64,000 nt of DNA from Nectonema munidae (lineage: Eukaryota > Nematomorpha > Nectonematoida > Nectonematidae): assembly GCA_030549495.1 (NCBI GenBank), contig JAUIRK010000239.1:25919-89918 (forward strand). Direction: 5' to 3'. Positions 1 to 11,525 of this stretch are shown here, one piece after another; the stretch's first letter is position 1; the number at the start of each line of letters is the position of its first letter. The translations under genes were made by a program, and so were the position numbers. The notes beneath the pieces were generated by a model that saw only the letters and a list, made by a program, of their open reading frames with translations, ran no database searches and was not told where the DNA came from.

Positions 1-1500
1 CACAGTCCTCCCTGCTCGGGAGGACCGTTGGTTATCAGCTATAAAATATTTAATACTAAACTTACATATACACCTTCGCCAGTCGATAAGTCCTTGCATG
101 GCACGGCTGGGAAATGTGAATCCGGAAGTGACAGACCTATTGCGGGTGGATGCTTATGTGGTGTGCATCTACTCCGCGGGTTGCACTTCACGAAGAGGTT
201 ATGGACCCCACAACATGCTGAAGACCGGGCCGTTCGTATGCCCTGGTGTTGGCAGGTAGAATGGCGTAGGACTGAAGGAGAAGCCCACTATCACAACTGG
301 ACAGAGAGGGATGTGGAGTGTTGGTTCCGGAATGGATCCGTGTGCTAAATAGAAAAACTCTTGATTACTTAGCACATACTCTGCCTGGGTATGAGAAGTG
401 TACCTGCAAAGGTGAGATATTAGTGGATTGTCAGCAGAGGATTGGCCGCTGCATAATCTGGATCCACAAAATAAACAACACACCTTGCTTTTACTGGCCT
501 GCTAGAAATTTCGGGATTTGGCGTAAACTCCAGTCTCACATCCTCTACTGCACAGATACATTCTGTGTTTCAGCGCCCAAGAGGTCTAAGGAAGACGACA
601 ACATTAGAGAGATGCCCAGCAGTCAGAAACCCACTGACAAAAGCCTCGCGACATGTTTGATAAATTCTGCAAGAAACCCCGCTCCTTCTGAGAACACGAC
701 AACCACAACGTTCAAAAAACGTAAGCGGCGTAACAGAGGAAGTCAGAAAGAAACACCCCAATCAAACGTTGCTACGGCCCGACCTTGGATAAAATGTACC
801 CCCAATCCATTTCGAAGATCACAGTATCTCAAAGTTTGTTACACACACAGACAAGGTTCAGGACACCGTCCTACAATCATCCATAGCGGTCCACGATAGA
901 TGGGGTGGGACCGCAGAGGCGAGTTCACCGGCTCATGGCATAAGTCGTGCCCTAATGCATCAGCCCCAATGTACATAAGCGATAACTACGGCATTCTGGA
1001 AGACACTATGCCCCGCTCCTGTATACAAAGCTATATGCAGGAGGCTAACACTATTAGCACCCGGCAAGTTGGGGAGCTTAATATCCCTTATCATCTATGC
1101 TTCAGGATAGCAGCGAGTATGTTGCTATCCACCACAAGAGACGACAACTCAAACGAAAGGGTGGATTCTTAGTGAATTGCGTCAAATCTAAGAATTGACG
1201 AGATAAATACAACCTGCTTATCCTATCAATTGGCAACCCGTTGGAGACTGGGGCGACGATCAGAATGTGGTTGGTCAGCTCCAGGACGACATTGAGCAGC
1301 GTAGATTCGAGCTTTTAGCATGAGACCTTAGTGCTGCGCAGGTCAACTGTCTCAAACATCTGGCCCGGGGTGGACACCCCATGGTTGAAGTGGCCACCAT
1401 CATTAACCAGCCTGTTAATGATGTCTGTAGTATATCTGTGAAACGGTTATGCTGCTGAAGTAACGAACGTATAACTGAGAGTCGTTCTTGATGAACTCCA
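1..1500 (+). other. Unidentified GC-rich island with open coding frames
   Basis: I do not recognise this region. It is visibly richer in G and C than the AT-rich DNA that follows, and the change is near 1500. Most of 28-1330 is covered by open plus-strand frames. One stretch is basic (a KKRKRR cluster) and another is Cys-rich. A piece near 1215-1330 reads like coding sequence (NWQPVGDWGDDQN). The open reading is broken a few times, so it is not an intact gene as it stands. Possibilities are a decayed transferred or endogenous viral gene, an unfamiliar mobile element, or the end of a host exon cluster running off the window. Composition and open frames are seen; the origin is unknown. Confidence 0.4.
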
Positions 1501-3388
1501 TGGGGTTGAAAGTATGTCTAGATGTTGCTAAATGAGCGGGAGGTGTGGTTTCATCATTATCTCTTCGTGGAGTGTAACTTTCTATCTTCTGTGTTACATG
1601 CTGCTTTTAAGGACGTCATTTCTTCCTGATAGATTTTTTCCTCTCTTGATAGTTGTGTTAATATTTGCGCATTCTGTTGTTGTCATAATTGTTTCAATTA
1701 CTGGTCATGGTTAATTAACACTAGAAAAGCAAACTTTTATAAATTATTTTTTTATTTTCAAGATGGTAATATTTTAGGAAAAAAATTTCTGGTCATGGTA
1801 AGTGATGACGAAACGGATATTCAAAATATTGACATTAGTTACATAGAAAAAATAATTAAAATTGTTGTTACATTTTATTTTTTTTATTCTTCAAAAACCT
1901 CTCAAATTAGATCATGGTTGTGAATAAAATATTTTAAAAACAAGAAACAGTTGTCTGATAAAAAGATTCAACATTTAATGCTCTTATAGACCTTAAAAAT
2001 ATATACCTTGAAATTGATTTTTATACTATGCAGAACTTAGTTTAAACCGACAAAGCGCTTCAACTTACGTCAATTTAAAAGATGGCAAATGAAATGAAAC
2101 CTTGAAAGCAAAGCAATCTTAACTTTTTTTTTGATGAAAAATTTGAAGGAATTTAAACTTCATTTACAAAGAGATTAATAAATGACTATACTGAAGAAAT
2201 AAAAAAAGTGTTAAATGTTCAATCGATATTTTTAAAAAGATGTTAATCTTGAACTTAGAACTGGCCTCAGAATCAAATAATGAGTGAAACTTTAATCAAG
2301 AGTCCTTGTCGGCGAATTAGAATAGAAAAATTAAATAATTTTTGAATGTGAAAAAAACAATAAAAAATTCAATTGTTTTGATTGAAGAAATGAATTTTTT
2401 TTAGCGTGTTACTTATACATATTTTTATATACAACAGACAACATTTAATTCAGCAATAAATTAAATATCCCTCATATTTTGGGGCATCTAGGTATAAAAA
2501 CCTTTTACCACCACAATTGATACAAAAAAGAGCTAAATTCATCTATCAAGTATTAAAAAGTTTTTAGAATTTATTGGAAGGAGTTGTTACTTATAATCAC
2601 GTTGAAGAACATTTCATACCCCGTTTTTTAAAGCCTTTGGGTACAAAATGTCATGAACTTAATTATCAAGATGATTTCATGAGATTTAAGATTTTAAGGA
2701 ACAGAATTTTCCAAACAAATCATCTTTTTTTCAATGGAACTTTATATATTCAAAACAGACGATTTTCATTGCTTAAAATACTGGTGTGATCCTCAGTGTT
2801 AATTTTGTAATAATACAACTTAAAAATCATCATATCGCTAAAATTATTGTTCTATCAGTTTTCAAAGGAATATATCAGTAAAATAAAATAAAAAATACAT
2901 ATTTAAAAGCTTTTATTCAGAAAATACCTTTTTCTTTTTACTAATATTCTCAGCCATTTATAGATAAATTGAAGTTGACGTTGCCAAAAAGTAGATTATT
3001 TAAAAAAATATATTCTTAAAATATATATTCTGTCAAACTCTAAACAATTATTTTAATTTGCCTATATTTTATTCATTTAAAGTTAGAAGTTAGTAGGGTT
3101 ATTTAGAATATAGCTTATTTTCTCTATGGTCTCATATTTTGAAAGATTTCACATTTATTGCCACCAAAGTAAGAAGCAAAAATCATGGCTTTTCTTTACA
3201 TTCAAATCTTTGTTTAAAAAATTTAAACAATGTTTGTAAGATCGTTTTTTTGAGTATTTCTTTAAATCATTTCTAATACATAGAAACAATTTTTTACAGT
3301 GGTTTAATTAATATTTTTTCATCTTCTTTTAATTAAATTTTTGAGTTTTTTAATTCTTCATCACTGCAATCACTTAACTTGGTAAAAT
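1501..3388. other. AT-rich stretch with no recognised gene
   Basis: Long A and T runs with short, chance-like open frames. The only notable frame, 2574-2789 (+), encodes 71 residues with no motif I know. Nothing else is supported here. Confidence 0.5.
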
Positions 3389-3773
3389 TGGTATATTTAA
3401 GGTGCCGGTTATTTACCCTGGTTTTCTTCCTCTGAAGAATTCAAAGATTTTTACGGTTAGGTGCTCTTGCGACTCGATTCTACGTGGTTAGTAATTAAGC
3501 TATCACTAGACATTACGTTTGTTTCCCTAATTGGGAGCGTTCGCGTTAGGATTGTATCGATCACTCAGCTGTGTTTATATATTTGTAACATAAATTCTTG
3601 TAAAATAATATATATAACAAGGTATAGTTATGCAGTAACAATGACCGGTAGGTATTTAGTGGAATAGAAAGTCCAGGTAGACCTGATCTCAGCATTCCGG
3701 GCGGGCCACGATATCCGAAAGGATGGGTGCGAACGTCACAAACAACTTAACTTAACTTAACTGGTATATTTAA
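3389..3773 (+). mobile_element. Short retroposon (SINE or 5'-truncated LINE) with 12-bp TSD
   Basis: A 361-bp insert (3401-3761) lies between two identical copies of tggtatatttaa (3389-3400 and 3762-3773), a 12-bp target-site duplication. The insert ends in a short TTAAC repeat tail (about 3743-3761), as expected for target-primed reverse transcription. It is more GC-rich than its flanks. I see no convincing Pol III A/B boxes, so it may be a SINE or the 3' end of a LINE. Position, tail and duplication are seen; the class is inferred. Confidence 0.75.
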
Positions 3774-4162
3774 ATTATTTGCGATACTTTTTATTACTGT
3801 TTCTATTTCAACTCCATAGTGCACATCTCAGTAGCACTGTGTACAATACTTTTTAATATTTTTTTTCTCTTATTCACCTAAAACTTTAAACCACTATCCA
3901 TTTAAATTGATGCTAATAATTTGTTTTCTAGTGTTTTCCTTTCGGTTCAAGAGCTATTCGGTGTAAAGGAAATTCGGACTTTAATCTTTAATTATACAGA
4001 GTGTGAATTGACCTGCCCTTAATTTCAGTCAAAATACTTCGATTAAGACGGACACCATGGTAAAAAAATAATTGCCCGACTTAGAACAAAGTCCTAATTA
4101 TGAGTTATTAATATTTTTCAAAAGATTCTTGTTATTTCTAGAAAAAAATAAAATATATTATA
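3774..4162. other. No feature seen
   Basis: AT-rich sequence between the short retroposon and the tail of the first LINE. It has no open frame of interest and no repeat structure that I can support. Confidence 0.4.
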
Positions 4163-4164
4163 AA

Positions 4165-4182
4165 GGTAGGTAGGTAGGTAGG
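4165..4182 (-). repeat. CTAC microsatellite tail of LINE copy 1
   Basis: Tandem GGTA units on the plus strand (CTAC on the element strand) close the 3' end of the LINE right after the conserved gtgcttag-containing end. LINE copy 2 ends in the same way (about 12521-12530), so the tail belongs to the element family rather than to the target. Confidence 0.8.
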
Positions 4183-4315
4183 AGATAACTAAGCACTTTC
4201 CAACGTTGGTTGATATGCTTGCATCAATTGCTAACTTGGGGATTTGTAAGGATGGGTGTTGGATTTAGGATCTAAAGTAGAAATAAGAAAGCTTGGTGAG
4301 GTGAAAGAGTATAAA

Positions 4316-4640
4316 TTAGGTTGCCTGTGTATGATTATGCAAGGTGTTTAATAAGGGTGGGTTTAGGTTTTGGTGGGTAGAGACTAATGGTTCTATTATA
4401 TTAAGGAAAAGAGAGATGTGGTGAATGATTTTGGGGTATGATAAGAATTTTAGTAGAGAGGAGAGAAGATCTTTAAAATATAAAAGTCTTTTTTTAATGA
4501 GTTTGGTTAGTTCTGATGAGAATATTGGGCAATAGAGGATAATGTGAATTGGAGTTTCGATATGAGAGCAGCCGAATCTGCAAAAAGGGTTAGAGTGCAA
4601 ATTAAAATTGTAGAAGTAAGCGTAACAAGGGCAATGTGAG
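4316..4640 (-). pseudogene. LINE copy 1 ORF2 C-terminal Cys/His domain
   Basis: Encodes a tail with FCRFGCSHIETPIHIILYC, a Cys-Cys-His-Cys arrangement seen after RNase H in I-superfamily ORF2 proteins and thought to bind nucleic acid. It lies downstream of the RNase H domain on the same strand. The frame is separated from RNase H by breaks, so it is part of the same decayed ORF2. Copy 4 carries the matching segment at about 41940-42000. Confidence 0.7.
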
Positions 4641-4762
4641 GTGAACCATCTTATAATGTTGCGAGGAAGAGTAATGTTTTTATTTAGTGCAAATTGGGAT
4701 AAGGGGGTAGGTATGTTGTTTGAGTAAAGCCATTTGTTTGTAGTTGAGATATTTATGGATGT

Positions 4763-5377
4763 TTAAAAAGTGGATAGAGGGAGGGCGTGGGTTAAGAAAT
4801 GTAGTGATGTTATGGATGTGGATTTACATAAGAGATCTATTAAAAAATTTTCAAAGGAAGAGGAATGGGCGGGGCACCAGAAAAGTTTAATTGAGGAATG
4901 GTTGCTATGTTTGATTAATTTCTTGACTAGGTTTAGTGTTGAAAGGGGAATTTTTTTGTTAAGTTGTAGGTCTTTTATTATGTTTTGTGAGTCTGTGAAA
5001 AAGATTATGTGCCTGAATTTGGATGTAAAGAATGTTAGGTTATCAATGATGTGGTTGCATGATGTTAGGAGTGCTAGGGCTTCAGTTTCGTATGCGGAGG
5101 TGTTGTTGTCTGTCTGCATTTGTTGTGTGAAGAAAGGAGTGTTTGTATTGTGATTAAAAAAAGCGCAAGCAGCGGTTGCTTTGTTGCATGATTTTGAACC
5201 GTCGGTAAAAATTGAGAGTTGGTGGTGCGCATTTGAGTTGCGTTGGTGTTTTATGGAGTTGAGTGCTAAGAATTTGTGGTGGCATATATGAGTTGAGTAT
5301 GGGGTCGATTTCGATGGGTGAACTAGGGAGTATGGGTGTGGGTGTGGTGAAACTTGGTAGTGAGTAAGTTGTGGCAT
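4763..5377 (-). pseudogene. LINE copy 1 RNase H domain
   Basis: An open stretch of 204 residues with the RNase HI hallmarks: LSIFTDGSKS (first Asp), YETEALALL (Glu), FFTDSQNII (second Asp) and WCPAHSSSFEN followed by LIDLL (final Asp). In the LINE this domain removes RNA from the cDNA hybrid. All four acidic positions can be assigned here, but the rest of ORF2 is broken, so the piece cannot work alone. Copies 2 (11540-11990) and 4 (41230-41860) have the same domain. Confidence 0.82.
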
Positions 5378-5858
5378 ATATTGTTCACGAAGGGAATTGA
5401 AAAAAGTGAGCGAAGGATAGGTGTGAGTTGAGTAAAAGTTCGTGAAGTTATGTGGAGCTGGTGTAGAGTGGAAGGTAGTAAGATATTTTTTAATTATGTT
5501 TTTCTTAAGGATTAGGTGTAAGGGTAGAGTATGTGTAAAAAGTTCAAGTTTTGATGTAGAAGTAGTGAGATATGCGTTTGTTATTGTGAGTAAGCAAATG
5601 CGGTGTATTTTATTGAGATGGGTTAGTGAGTTTTGGAATTTGAGTGAGCTTTTCCAGGCAAGTGAGCCATATTGTATGACTGGAAGTATGATAGATTTAT
5701 AGATGTACTTTGAGATTTTTCGATGGAGACCCCACTTATATGAGATAGCTTTTCTTAGAGAGAATAGGGTTGGTGAGAGTTTTGTGTATATGTTTTTGAG
5801 GTGGAGTGTAAATTTTAGATTAGATTGAAATGTGACGCCTAGATATTTTATGTGTGAT

Positions 5859-7048
5859 TCAGGAGTGAGTGATGTTTATGTGTTTACTTTCAGTGGTAGT
5901 GGAGTTATTCTTTTTCGTGTGAAGTGTATAAGTTTTAGTTTGTTTGAGTTGAAGGAGACTTTGTAGTTTGGTGGCCATTATTTGTATTTGTGTGATTAGA
6001 TTAGCAGTGCGATTGATGTTGTTTAGTTGTAGTGTGTTTGAGAAGGTGAATAAGATGTCATCAGAGTAGCATTGTGCAAAGTCGAATTTTGAGTTGATAA
6101 AATTAAGAATGGGGTTGATGAGGATTAGCCATAGGATATCTGTTAGGCTACCCCCTTGCGGAGTGGAGAGAGTTAGTTTCTGATTGTATGTATTGTTGTT
6201 ATGTAGTAGGATGAGAATGCGCTTTTGAAGGTAGTTGTTTATGAATTTGATTATGTATATAGGGTATTTTTTGTCGATGAGGTTGTTGATGATTGCAGGG
6301 TGCCATGCTGCGTTGAAAGCATTTTCGATATCAAGAAATGTTGTTGTTGCGATATTTTGGTTATTTAGTGTTTTTTCTAGGTAAAGGGTTAGGCGAGATA
6401 GGGCCAATTCGGTGCTTTTATTTGGTAAATATGCGAATTGATTCGGGTGTATTAGGTTATTTTTGAGGATGTAGTGTATCATGCGTTTCGTAGAATTTTT
6501 TCAAGGATTTTGCCTAGGCTTGGTAATAGAGGAATTGGTCGCCAGTTTTTGATTGAATTGTGGTTTCGATTAGGTTTGGGGATTAGCACTAGTTTACATA
6601 TTTTCCAAATATTTGAGAAATAACTTAGTCTGAGGCAAGCGTTAAATATGTTGATGAGATGAGGGTGTAGTATGTGGTAGGCTTTCTTCATGTGTTTGAT
6701 GGAGATGAAGTCAATGCTGCTAGAAGATTTGGTTTTCATGGAATCAATGGTTTTGTTTAGCTCTTTGATTGTAATTTCTGGCTATGAGTTAATGGAGTTA
6801 TTTAGTAGGTATGTTTTTGTTTCTATTCTAATAAGTGTATGGGTAATATTGTCGGTTTCATTATTGTCGGCGGGAAATAGAATGTTAAGTGAAGGGTGGT
6901 TGAAAAATATTGAAACTTGATTATTTGAAAGAAGATTAGAGAGTGATGCTGTATGTTTTTTGTGTATAAGTTTGTTGATGATTGGGCATTGGTTTGTTGG
7001 AGTTTGATTACAAAAATGTTTCCAGGCTTGTTTTTTAGCTTTTTTCAT
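5859..7048 (-). pseudogene. LINE copy 1 reverse transcriptase region
   Basis: The reverse transcriptase core is recognisable in two adjoining frames (6479-6739 and 5859-6482). It shows NWRPIPLLPSLGKILEKIL (early block), FLDIENAFNAAWH (motif A, catalytic Asp), STPQGGSL (motif B) and CYSDDILF (motif C, an F/YxDD variant with both Asp residues kept). The region 6782-7048 supplies the Lys-rich linker typical of the segment before the RT. A frame change near 6480 and an interruption between 6740 and 6782 make it a pseudogene. Confidence 0.85.
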
Positions 7049-7191
7049 TTCTGATTGATATTGAGTTTTAAGGAAGAAGTACGGTTCAATGTTACTGTGA
7101 GAGTTGGTTTTTCTTAGATTTTTTTAAGGATTTGCGTAATTGTTGTTTGAGGTTGTTTAAAGTACGGTTCCAAAAAGGAGCGTGCTGTCTT

Positions 7192-8058
7192 TTAGGAAGC
7201 TGGTTTGTGAGTTTCGGCGTGAATGCTCGCTGTGATGGATTTGTTAAGTTGAAGAGCAGATGTTTCGAGATTATTTGTTGTATCTGTGGTCAGGGTGATG
7301 TTGCCTAGCTTAGATTTAAGATTGTGAAGAAATGCTGTCCAGAATATTTGTTTGCCATAATTAGGATTTGGAATTTTTGAGAGTTTAGTAGTGAGGTCGA
7401 TTTGAATAGTTATGTATGTGTGATCGGAGGCGGATGGCATGTCTGAGATGCTCCAGTTGTGAACTATACTTCTTGTTTTGTTGGAAACGATGGTTAAATC
7501 ATTGTGTGATTAATATATGTTATTTAGATGTAGTCGTCTAAAGATTGGGGATTTATCGTTGTCAGCTATTGTTAGATTGTGAGATGCTAGAAATTCGAGT
7601 GTGAGTGAGTCTCGTGTATTTGATTTTATATCCCAGAGGTATGATCTAGCATTTAAGTCCGTGGATATAGCTATGTGGTGGTTGTTGTATATGTTATGTT
7701 TGATTTGTGTAAGTGATTGAGAGAAGTTGTTAGGTATGGGGTGGTTTAAGGATGGCTGGGAGTAGAGAGAGCAGAAGAGTAAGGATTTGGAGTTTGAGGG
7801 AATAAGTGTGAAGGAGTAGTTTGAATTTGAGTATTGATATAGTGGTGTATTAGTAATTGATTGTTTTATAAATATACAGGCTGAGTATGCTGTTAGTGGA
7901 GGTATGTGTCGGAGTACGTAGTCGGCTGTTTGGTGTGGAATATGAATGTATGGTTCGTTTATTGATATTATGTCGTAAGTGTGTGAGTGTAAGATGTTGT
8001 GAAGGTTGTCCCAAGCAGTTTTTGAGTGATTTAGCTTTATGTGTAAAAAAGTTGGCAT
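7192..8058 (-). pseudogene. LINE copy 1 endonuclease (EEP fold), start of ORF2
   Basis: ORF2 appears to begin at Met 8058. The first 180 residues match the exonuclease-endonuclease-phosphatase domain of I/R1-type LINEs: an N-terminal Asn-His near the start, ISINEPYIH (catalytic Glu), STDLNARSYLWD (Asp/Asn) and, further on, PSASDHTYI (the SDH motif). One in-frame stop lies near 7510, with sequence on both sides in the same frame. The enzyme nicks the target to prime reverse transcription. Confidence 0.82.
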
Positions 8059-8059
8059 G

Positions 8060-9113
8060 AGTAGTTATCTAAGATTTGGTTATGTTGACATATGATTAGA
8101 TTATTATGGTTTATGTAGAAACTACCGAGTTTAGATGTTGCAAGGTGTGGTTGTTGACAATGTATGCAAGAAATTTTGCTATTGTCATTTAGTAGGGTAC
8201 AGGATGAATTAGCATGCCCACTGTGGCCGCAGTGCGCACAGTTAGGTAGAGATGCGTTGCATTTTGAAGATATGTGACCGTATTTTAAGCATTTTTAGCA
8301 TTGTTTAACTTTTGGTTTTTGTGTGGTGAGTGTTTGTAGGTGGTGGCCTAGAAAGATTTTGGGTTGAGTACATAAGTATGTATATATTTCTGGGTTGCTT
8401 GGTTCTAAGATTATAGTATAGCTATATGTGCCGGTTTTTCCTAGATGTATGGGATTATCGAGTTTGCCTATAGCGTTAAGGTGTGGGTTTTGTTCTTCAA
8501 TAGATTTTGTGATTTGGGTTAATGTTATATCCGTAAGGATGCCACATAGTATGAATTTTGGTTTTTGTGGAGGTAAGTCATTAGCATTTAGACCGTTTTT
8601 TATGAGCGTTGTTCTGGCGGTGACTTTTTGATCTATATTTTTGAATTGGAAGTAGATGGTACCGGAGTGAGATGATCTTGTTTTGCTGATCAATAGGGAG
8701 TTCTTTTTGGTATCTAGATTTTTGATGACATCTAGGCGGTGAATGGCCTTCTCTTTTTTAGTTGAAATGTTGTTAAGTGGAGTGATTTTTAATGTTAGGT
8801 TAGGTTGAAGGTGTTTTCTAGTGTGTGGAGTAATTTGCATATTTATGGTGGAACTGAGTGTTGGGTTAGGATATGATTGAGTAGGGGCTAAACTAGCAGC
8901 ATTAGCGTATGATTGTGTTGAGGTTGACTTAATGTTTTGGCTTTCGAAAGTTTTTATATAATGTATGGCTATGTTGTATTTTAGATTATTAAATAGTATT
9001 AGATCGTTTGAATTTAGTGTGGTATTAGCTATATAATCATCGAATAGATGATTTAAAGTGTCGGTGGTAGATTTGGGAGATTCGGGTTCAGAGCGTGTCC
9101 TTTTATTTGTCAT
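8060..9113 (-). pseudogene. LINE copy 1 ORF1 (nucleic-acid chaperone, CCHC)
   Basis: Starts at Met 9113 and reads openly for 272 residues, with a basic PRE_C2HC-like segment (for example NSLLISKTRSSHSGTIYFQF). An in-frame stop at 8295 falls within the first CCHC knuckle. The sequence then continues in the same frame with CLKYGHISSKC and a second knuckle CAHCGHSGHANSSC. Copy 3 has Glu where copy 1 has the stop, so the stop is a later mutation. ORF1 proteins coat the LINE RNA in a ribonucleoprotein. Confidence 0.8.
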
Positions 9114-9299
9114 ATTAGTGGGAGGAAATCAGTGAAGTTAATTAAAATAATATTATATATGGATTGAAAATTAGCTAATGAAAAGTAAAAAAATATGTTT
9201 AAAGATTAGTAGTAATGTATTTATAAAGGAAAATTAAGTTTTCAAGAGTTAATATAAAAAAAATTAAAAAGGGTTAGGAGTCATTTTAGAACGAGTTGA

Positions 9300-10094
9300 A
9301 GTTGAAAGTTCTAATATCACTTTGGATTTGATCATTTTCATTTAAAATTGTACGTTCTATATTTTCAGAGTACTCACAAATTTTGTTCATGTCTTCCAAA
9401 CTTTTTATTTAAAAAAAGTATTTTTTAACAAAATCTATTGCTGCTAATGCTTCTTTTGCTTTTGATTTTTAATTCTGTTTCATCATCTTTACATTCAGTC
9501 GCTTCTTCAAAAGTTTTGTCTAAAGAATCAATAATTTCTTTAGCAGAAATTTCATTGTTTGTGTAAGTTATTTCACAATCAACCTCTATATAATTGTTCA
9601 CGTTACCCAAATCTTTGTTTAGATACTCTGAAAAGTTATTCCAAATATTGTTTAATTCAATAACTTTGATTTGATTCGACACTGCTGTTAGCATAAGGTT
9701 TTATCTCTTTCATTAAAATCCACTGCAAAATAACATTTCTTGAAGCCATTTTTTATTGTATCTTCTGTAACAGAATCTCTATCCCATGCTTGCTTTGCAG
9801 CAATCAAAGCATCCAATAGATTTCAGGTCAAATTCAAATTCATTTCTGCTACTTTCAATCTATGTAAAGTTAATGTTTTACGATAATGAGTTTTAAAATT
9901 TTTTATTATTCCTCCATCGAGTGGGTGCAAGCTGAATGTTGATATAATAGACTTTTGTCTGATAGAGTTTGCTTTGAAAGTTTATACTTCTCACAAATTT
10001 TCTTTCTTTCTAACGAAGGATTATTAACAATTAATTGAATTATTTCGAATTTTTCTTTATAACTTTTTGTTACCTTCTTTTTTACAGTGGACAT
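9300..10094 (-). pseudogene. pogo/Tigger-like transposase relic with internal deletion
   Basis: The N-terminus (Met 10094) reads VTKSYKEKFEIIQLIVNN then KICEKYKLSKQTLSD, a CENP-B/pogo helix-turn-helix. Immediately after, the frame jumps to FSLHPLDGGIIKNFKTHYRK, the segment that follows the catalytic domain in Tigger transposases. The tail 9425-9694 is the usual acidic C-terminus. The central DDE domain is therefore deleted. It lies between the two divergently oriented LINEs. Terminal repeats and TA duplications were not resolved. Confidence 0.7.
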
Positions 10095-10590
10095 TTTGTG
10101 AGAGAAAATAAAAAATAATTAAATTAAATTAAATCTAGAGCAAAGTCTAGAAGAGTAATTAGAAGACATTAATTTTAGTATTAAAGTATTTCAGAATAAA
10201 ATTACTTAACATAAATGATTGATGTATATTTTTTATGTTGTATTTATATCCTTTATTTCTAAAATGAGAGGAATTGAGCTTCACTGGTTCTTTGGGTGTA
10301 CCTCTCATCGAACTCAATAATAGCCAAATTCCTAATGGAAAACCCTAAACTTATAGTAGAAAACCTTATTCTAACCTCTAAAATAATAAAACCCAAATTA
10401 CATCAATGTAACTTTACGCTGTAAATCAATCTCTCCCCACTGCGCTCACTGTTGTCAAAGAGATCATTCTATTGCCTCTTGTACCTTCAAAAAAAAAACC
10501 CTATACATCTAAAATGCTCTAATTGCAAACAACAACATTCAGCCCTCTCCCACGCATTCCCCTTTCGACTACAACATATTACTAACGTAA

Positions 10591-11280
10591 ATGAAAACCA
10601 CCAAAACCTACTCAAAACCTTTATATGTTAAACATTCTCAAATAAATCTAAACCACCCCAAAACAGCCAACATCCTACATTCTAACTCTTTTGATATTAT
10701 ATCTATAAACGAGCCCTACACAAAAAACTCTTCTTTCCCTTCAATTCTTCCATATTACACTGTACTACAAGCACATACAGTAACTCTTTATTCAGCCTGT
10801 ATCATCATAAAATCATCTATACACTTTTCTTTCATTCATCAACGCTCGACTCAAGAATACATATTTGTACTAATATTTTACGAAAACTCACCCCTTTCTG
10901 TTCACTCTACTCTGCCCCTTCCAATACGCATGCCATTCCCTTAAACTTTTCTCAAGCCACTCAAAACATATCATCTCTTTACCTCAAAAATAATCACATT
11001 ATCATTAGCACAGATTTCAATTCCCGTTCTTTCCTGTGGGACTAGAAAGTAAATAAACGTGGCGCGCAACTCCTCTCCTTCCTAGCCGTACACAATTTTT
11101 ACATAGTCGATACATCTAAAGATCTAACTTTTATGAAATTTACTAACAACAAAACTGCGTCCTCCCATGTCGAACTGACCATAGCCTCAAAAAACACATT
11201 AAAATTCATTACAAATTGACACATCTCAAACACACCATCTGCTTCCGACCATCTTTTTATAACTTATCAAGTTAATATAA
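10591..11280 (+). pseudogene. LINE copy 2 endonuclease
   Basis: Open from 10591 for 117 residues and then broken. The EEP motifs are SFDIISINEPYT (Glu), STDFNSRSFLWD (Asp/Asn), SSHVELTIAS and NTPSASDHLFI (SDH). They appear in the same order and spacing as in copy 1, confirming that it is the same type of element. A frame break near 10940 and several stops show that it is dead. Confidence 0.75.
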
Positions 11281-11425
11281 AACCTTTACAAGACTATCAA
11301 ATCAAAATACACCTAAAACACACTGGACCACCTTCCTAAATCAATTAAAGCCACAACTTACCTCAACTATTCCCCACATAAATTCTCCCAGTTTGACTCT
11401 GCAGCCCTTACCCTCAACATCACAA

Positions 11426-11525
11426 TTAACCCATTTACGACCAATGTTCCTATTTTGGAACATAAGTAATTTCATCTTCGTTTGCTTTTTTCAATGACTT
11501 TGAATATAAATCGCTGCGTTTTTTT
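11426..11525 (+). mobile_element. piggyBac-type terminal fragment inside LINE copy 2
   Basis: A TTAA (11426-11429) is followed by CCCATTTACGACC and then an inverted repeat, gttcc-tatttt-ggaac (11446-11461). TTAA plus a CCC start is the signature of piggyBac ends, and the start resembles the MITE at 39211 (CCCTTTGACGACC). It sits where the LINE reverse transcriptase should be. No matching right end was found, so this is a fragment and its right border is approximate. Confidence 0.5.

Larger units (their letters stand above)
4163..9120 (-). mobile_element. I-superfamily LINE, copy 1 (near full length, degenerate)
   Basis: A minus-strand non-LTR retrotransposon with all expected parts in order: ORF1 with CCHC knuckles, then AP-like endonuclease, reverse transcriptase, RNase H and a Cys/His tail. 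RNase H together with a microsatellite 3' tail (CCTACC units, 4165-4182) points to the I superfamily (I/LOA/R1-like clades). The exact clade is not resolved. It is inactive: there is an in-frame stop at the first zinc knuckle of ORF1 (near 8295), another in the endonuclease near 7510, a frame change near 6480 between the two halves of the RT, and further breaks before RNase H. The 5' end is uncertain, somewhere between 9120 and 9300. Three related copies (10313, about 30790, 41137) lie on the other strand. Confidence 0.85.

Noticed and set aside
28-348. Small circular-virus or anellovirus-like protein
   Set aside because: A Trp/His/Cys-rich stretch suggested it at first glance, but the spacing does not fit the known motif and no replication protein is present.
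4770-5702. Plus-strand open frames 4770-5153 and 5442-5702
   Set aside because: They lie antisense to the LINE RNase H and thumb and have no motif of their own. They are shadows of the low-stop complementary strand.
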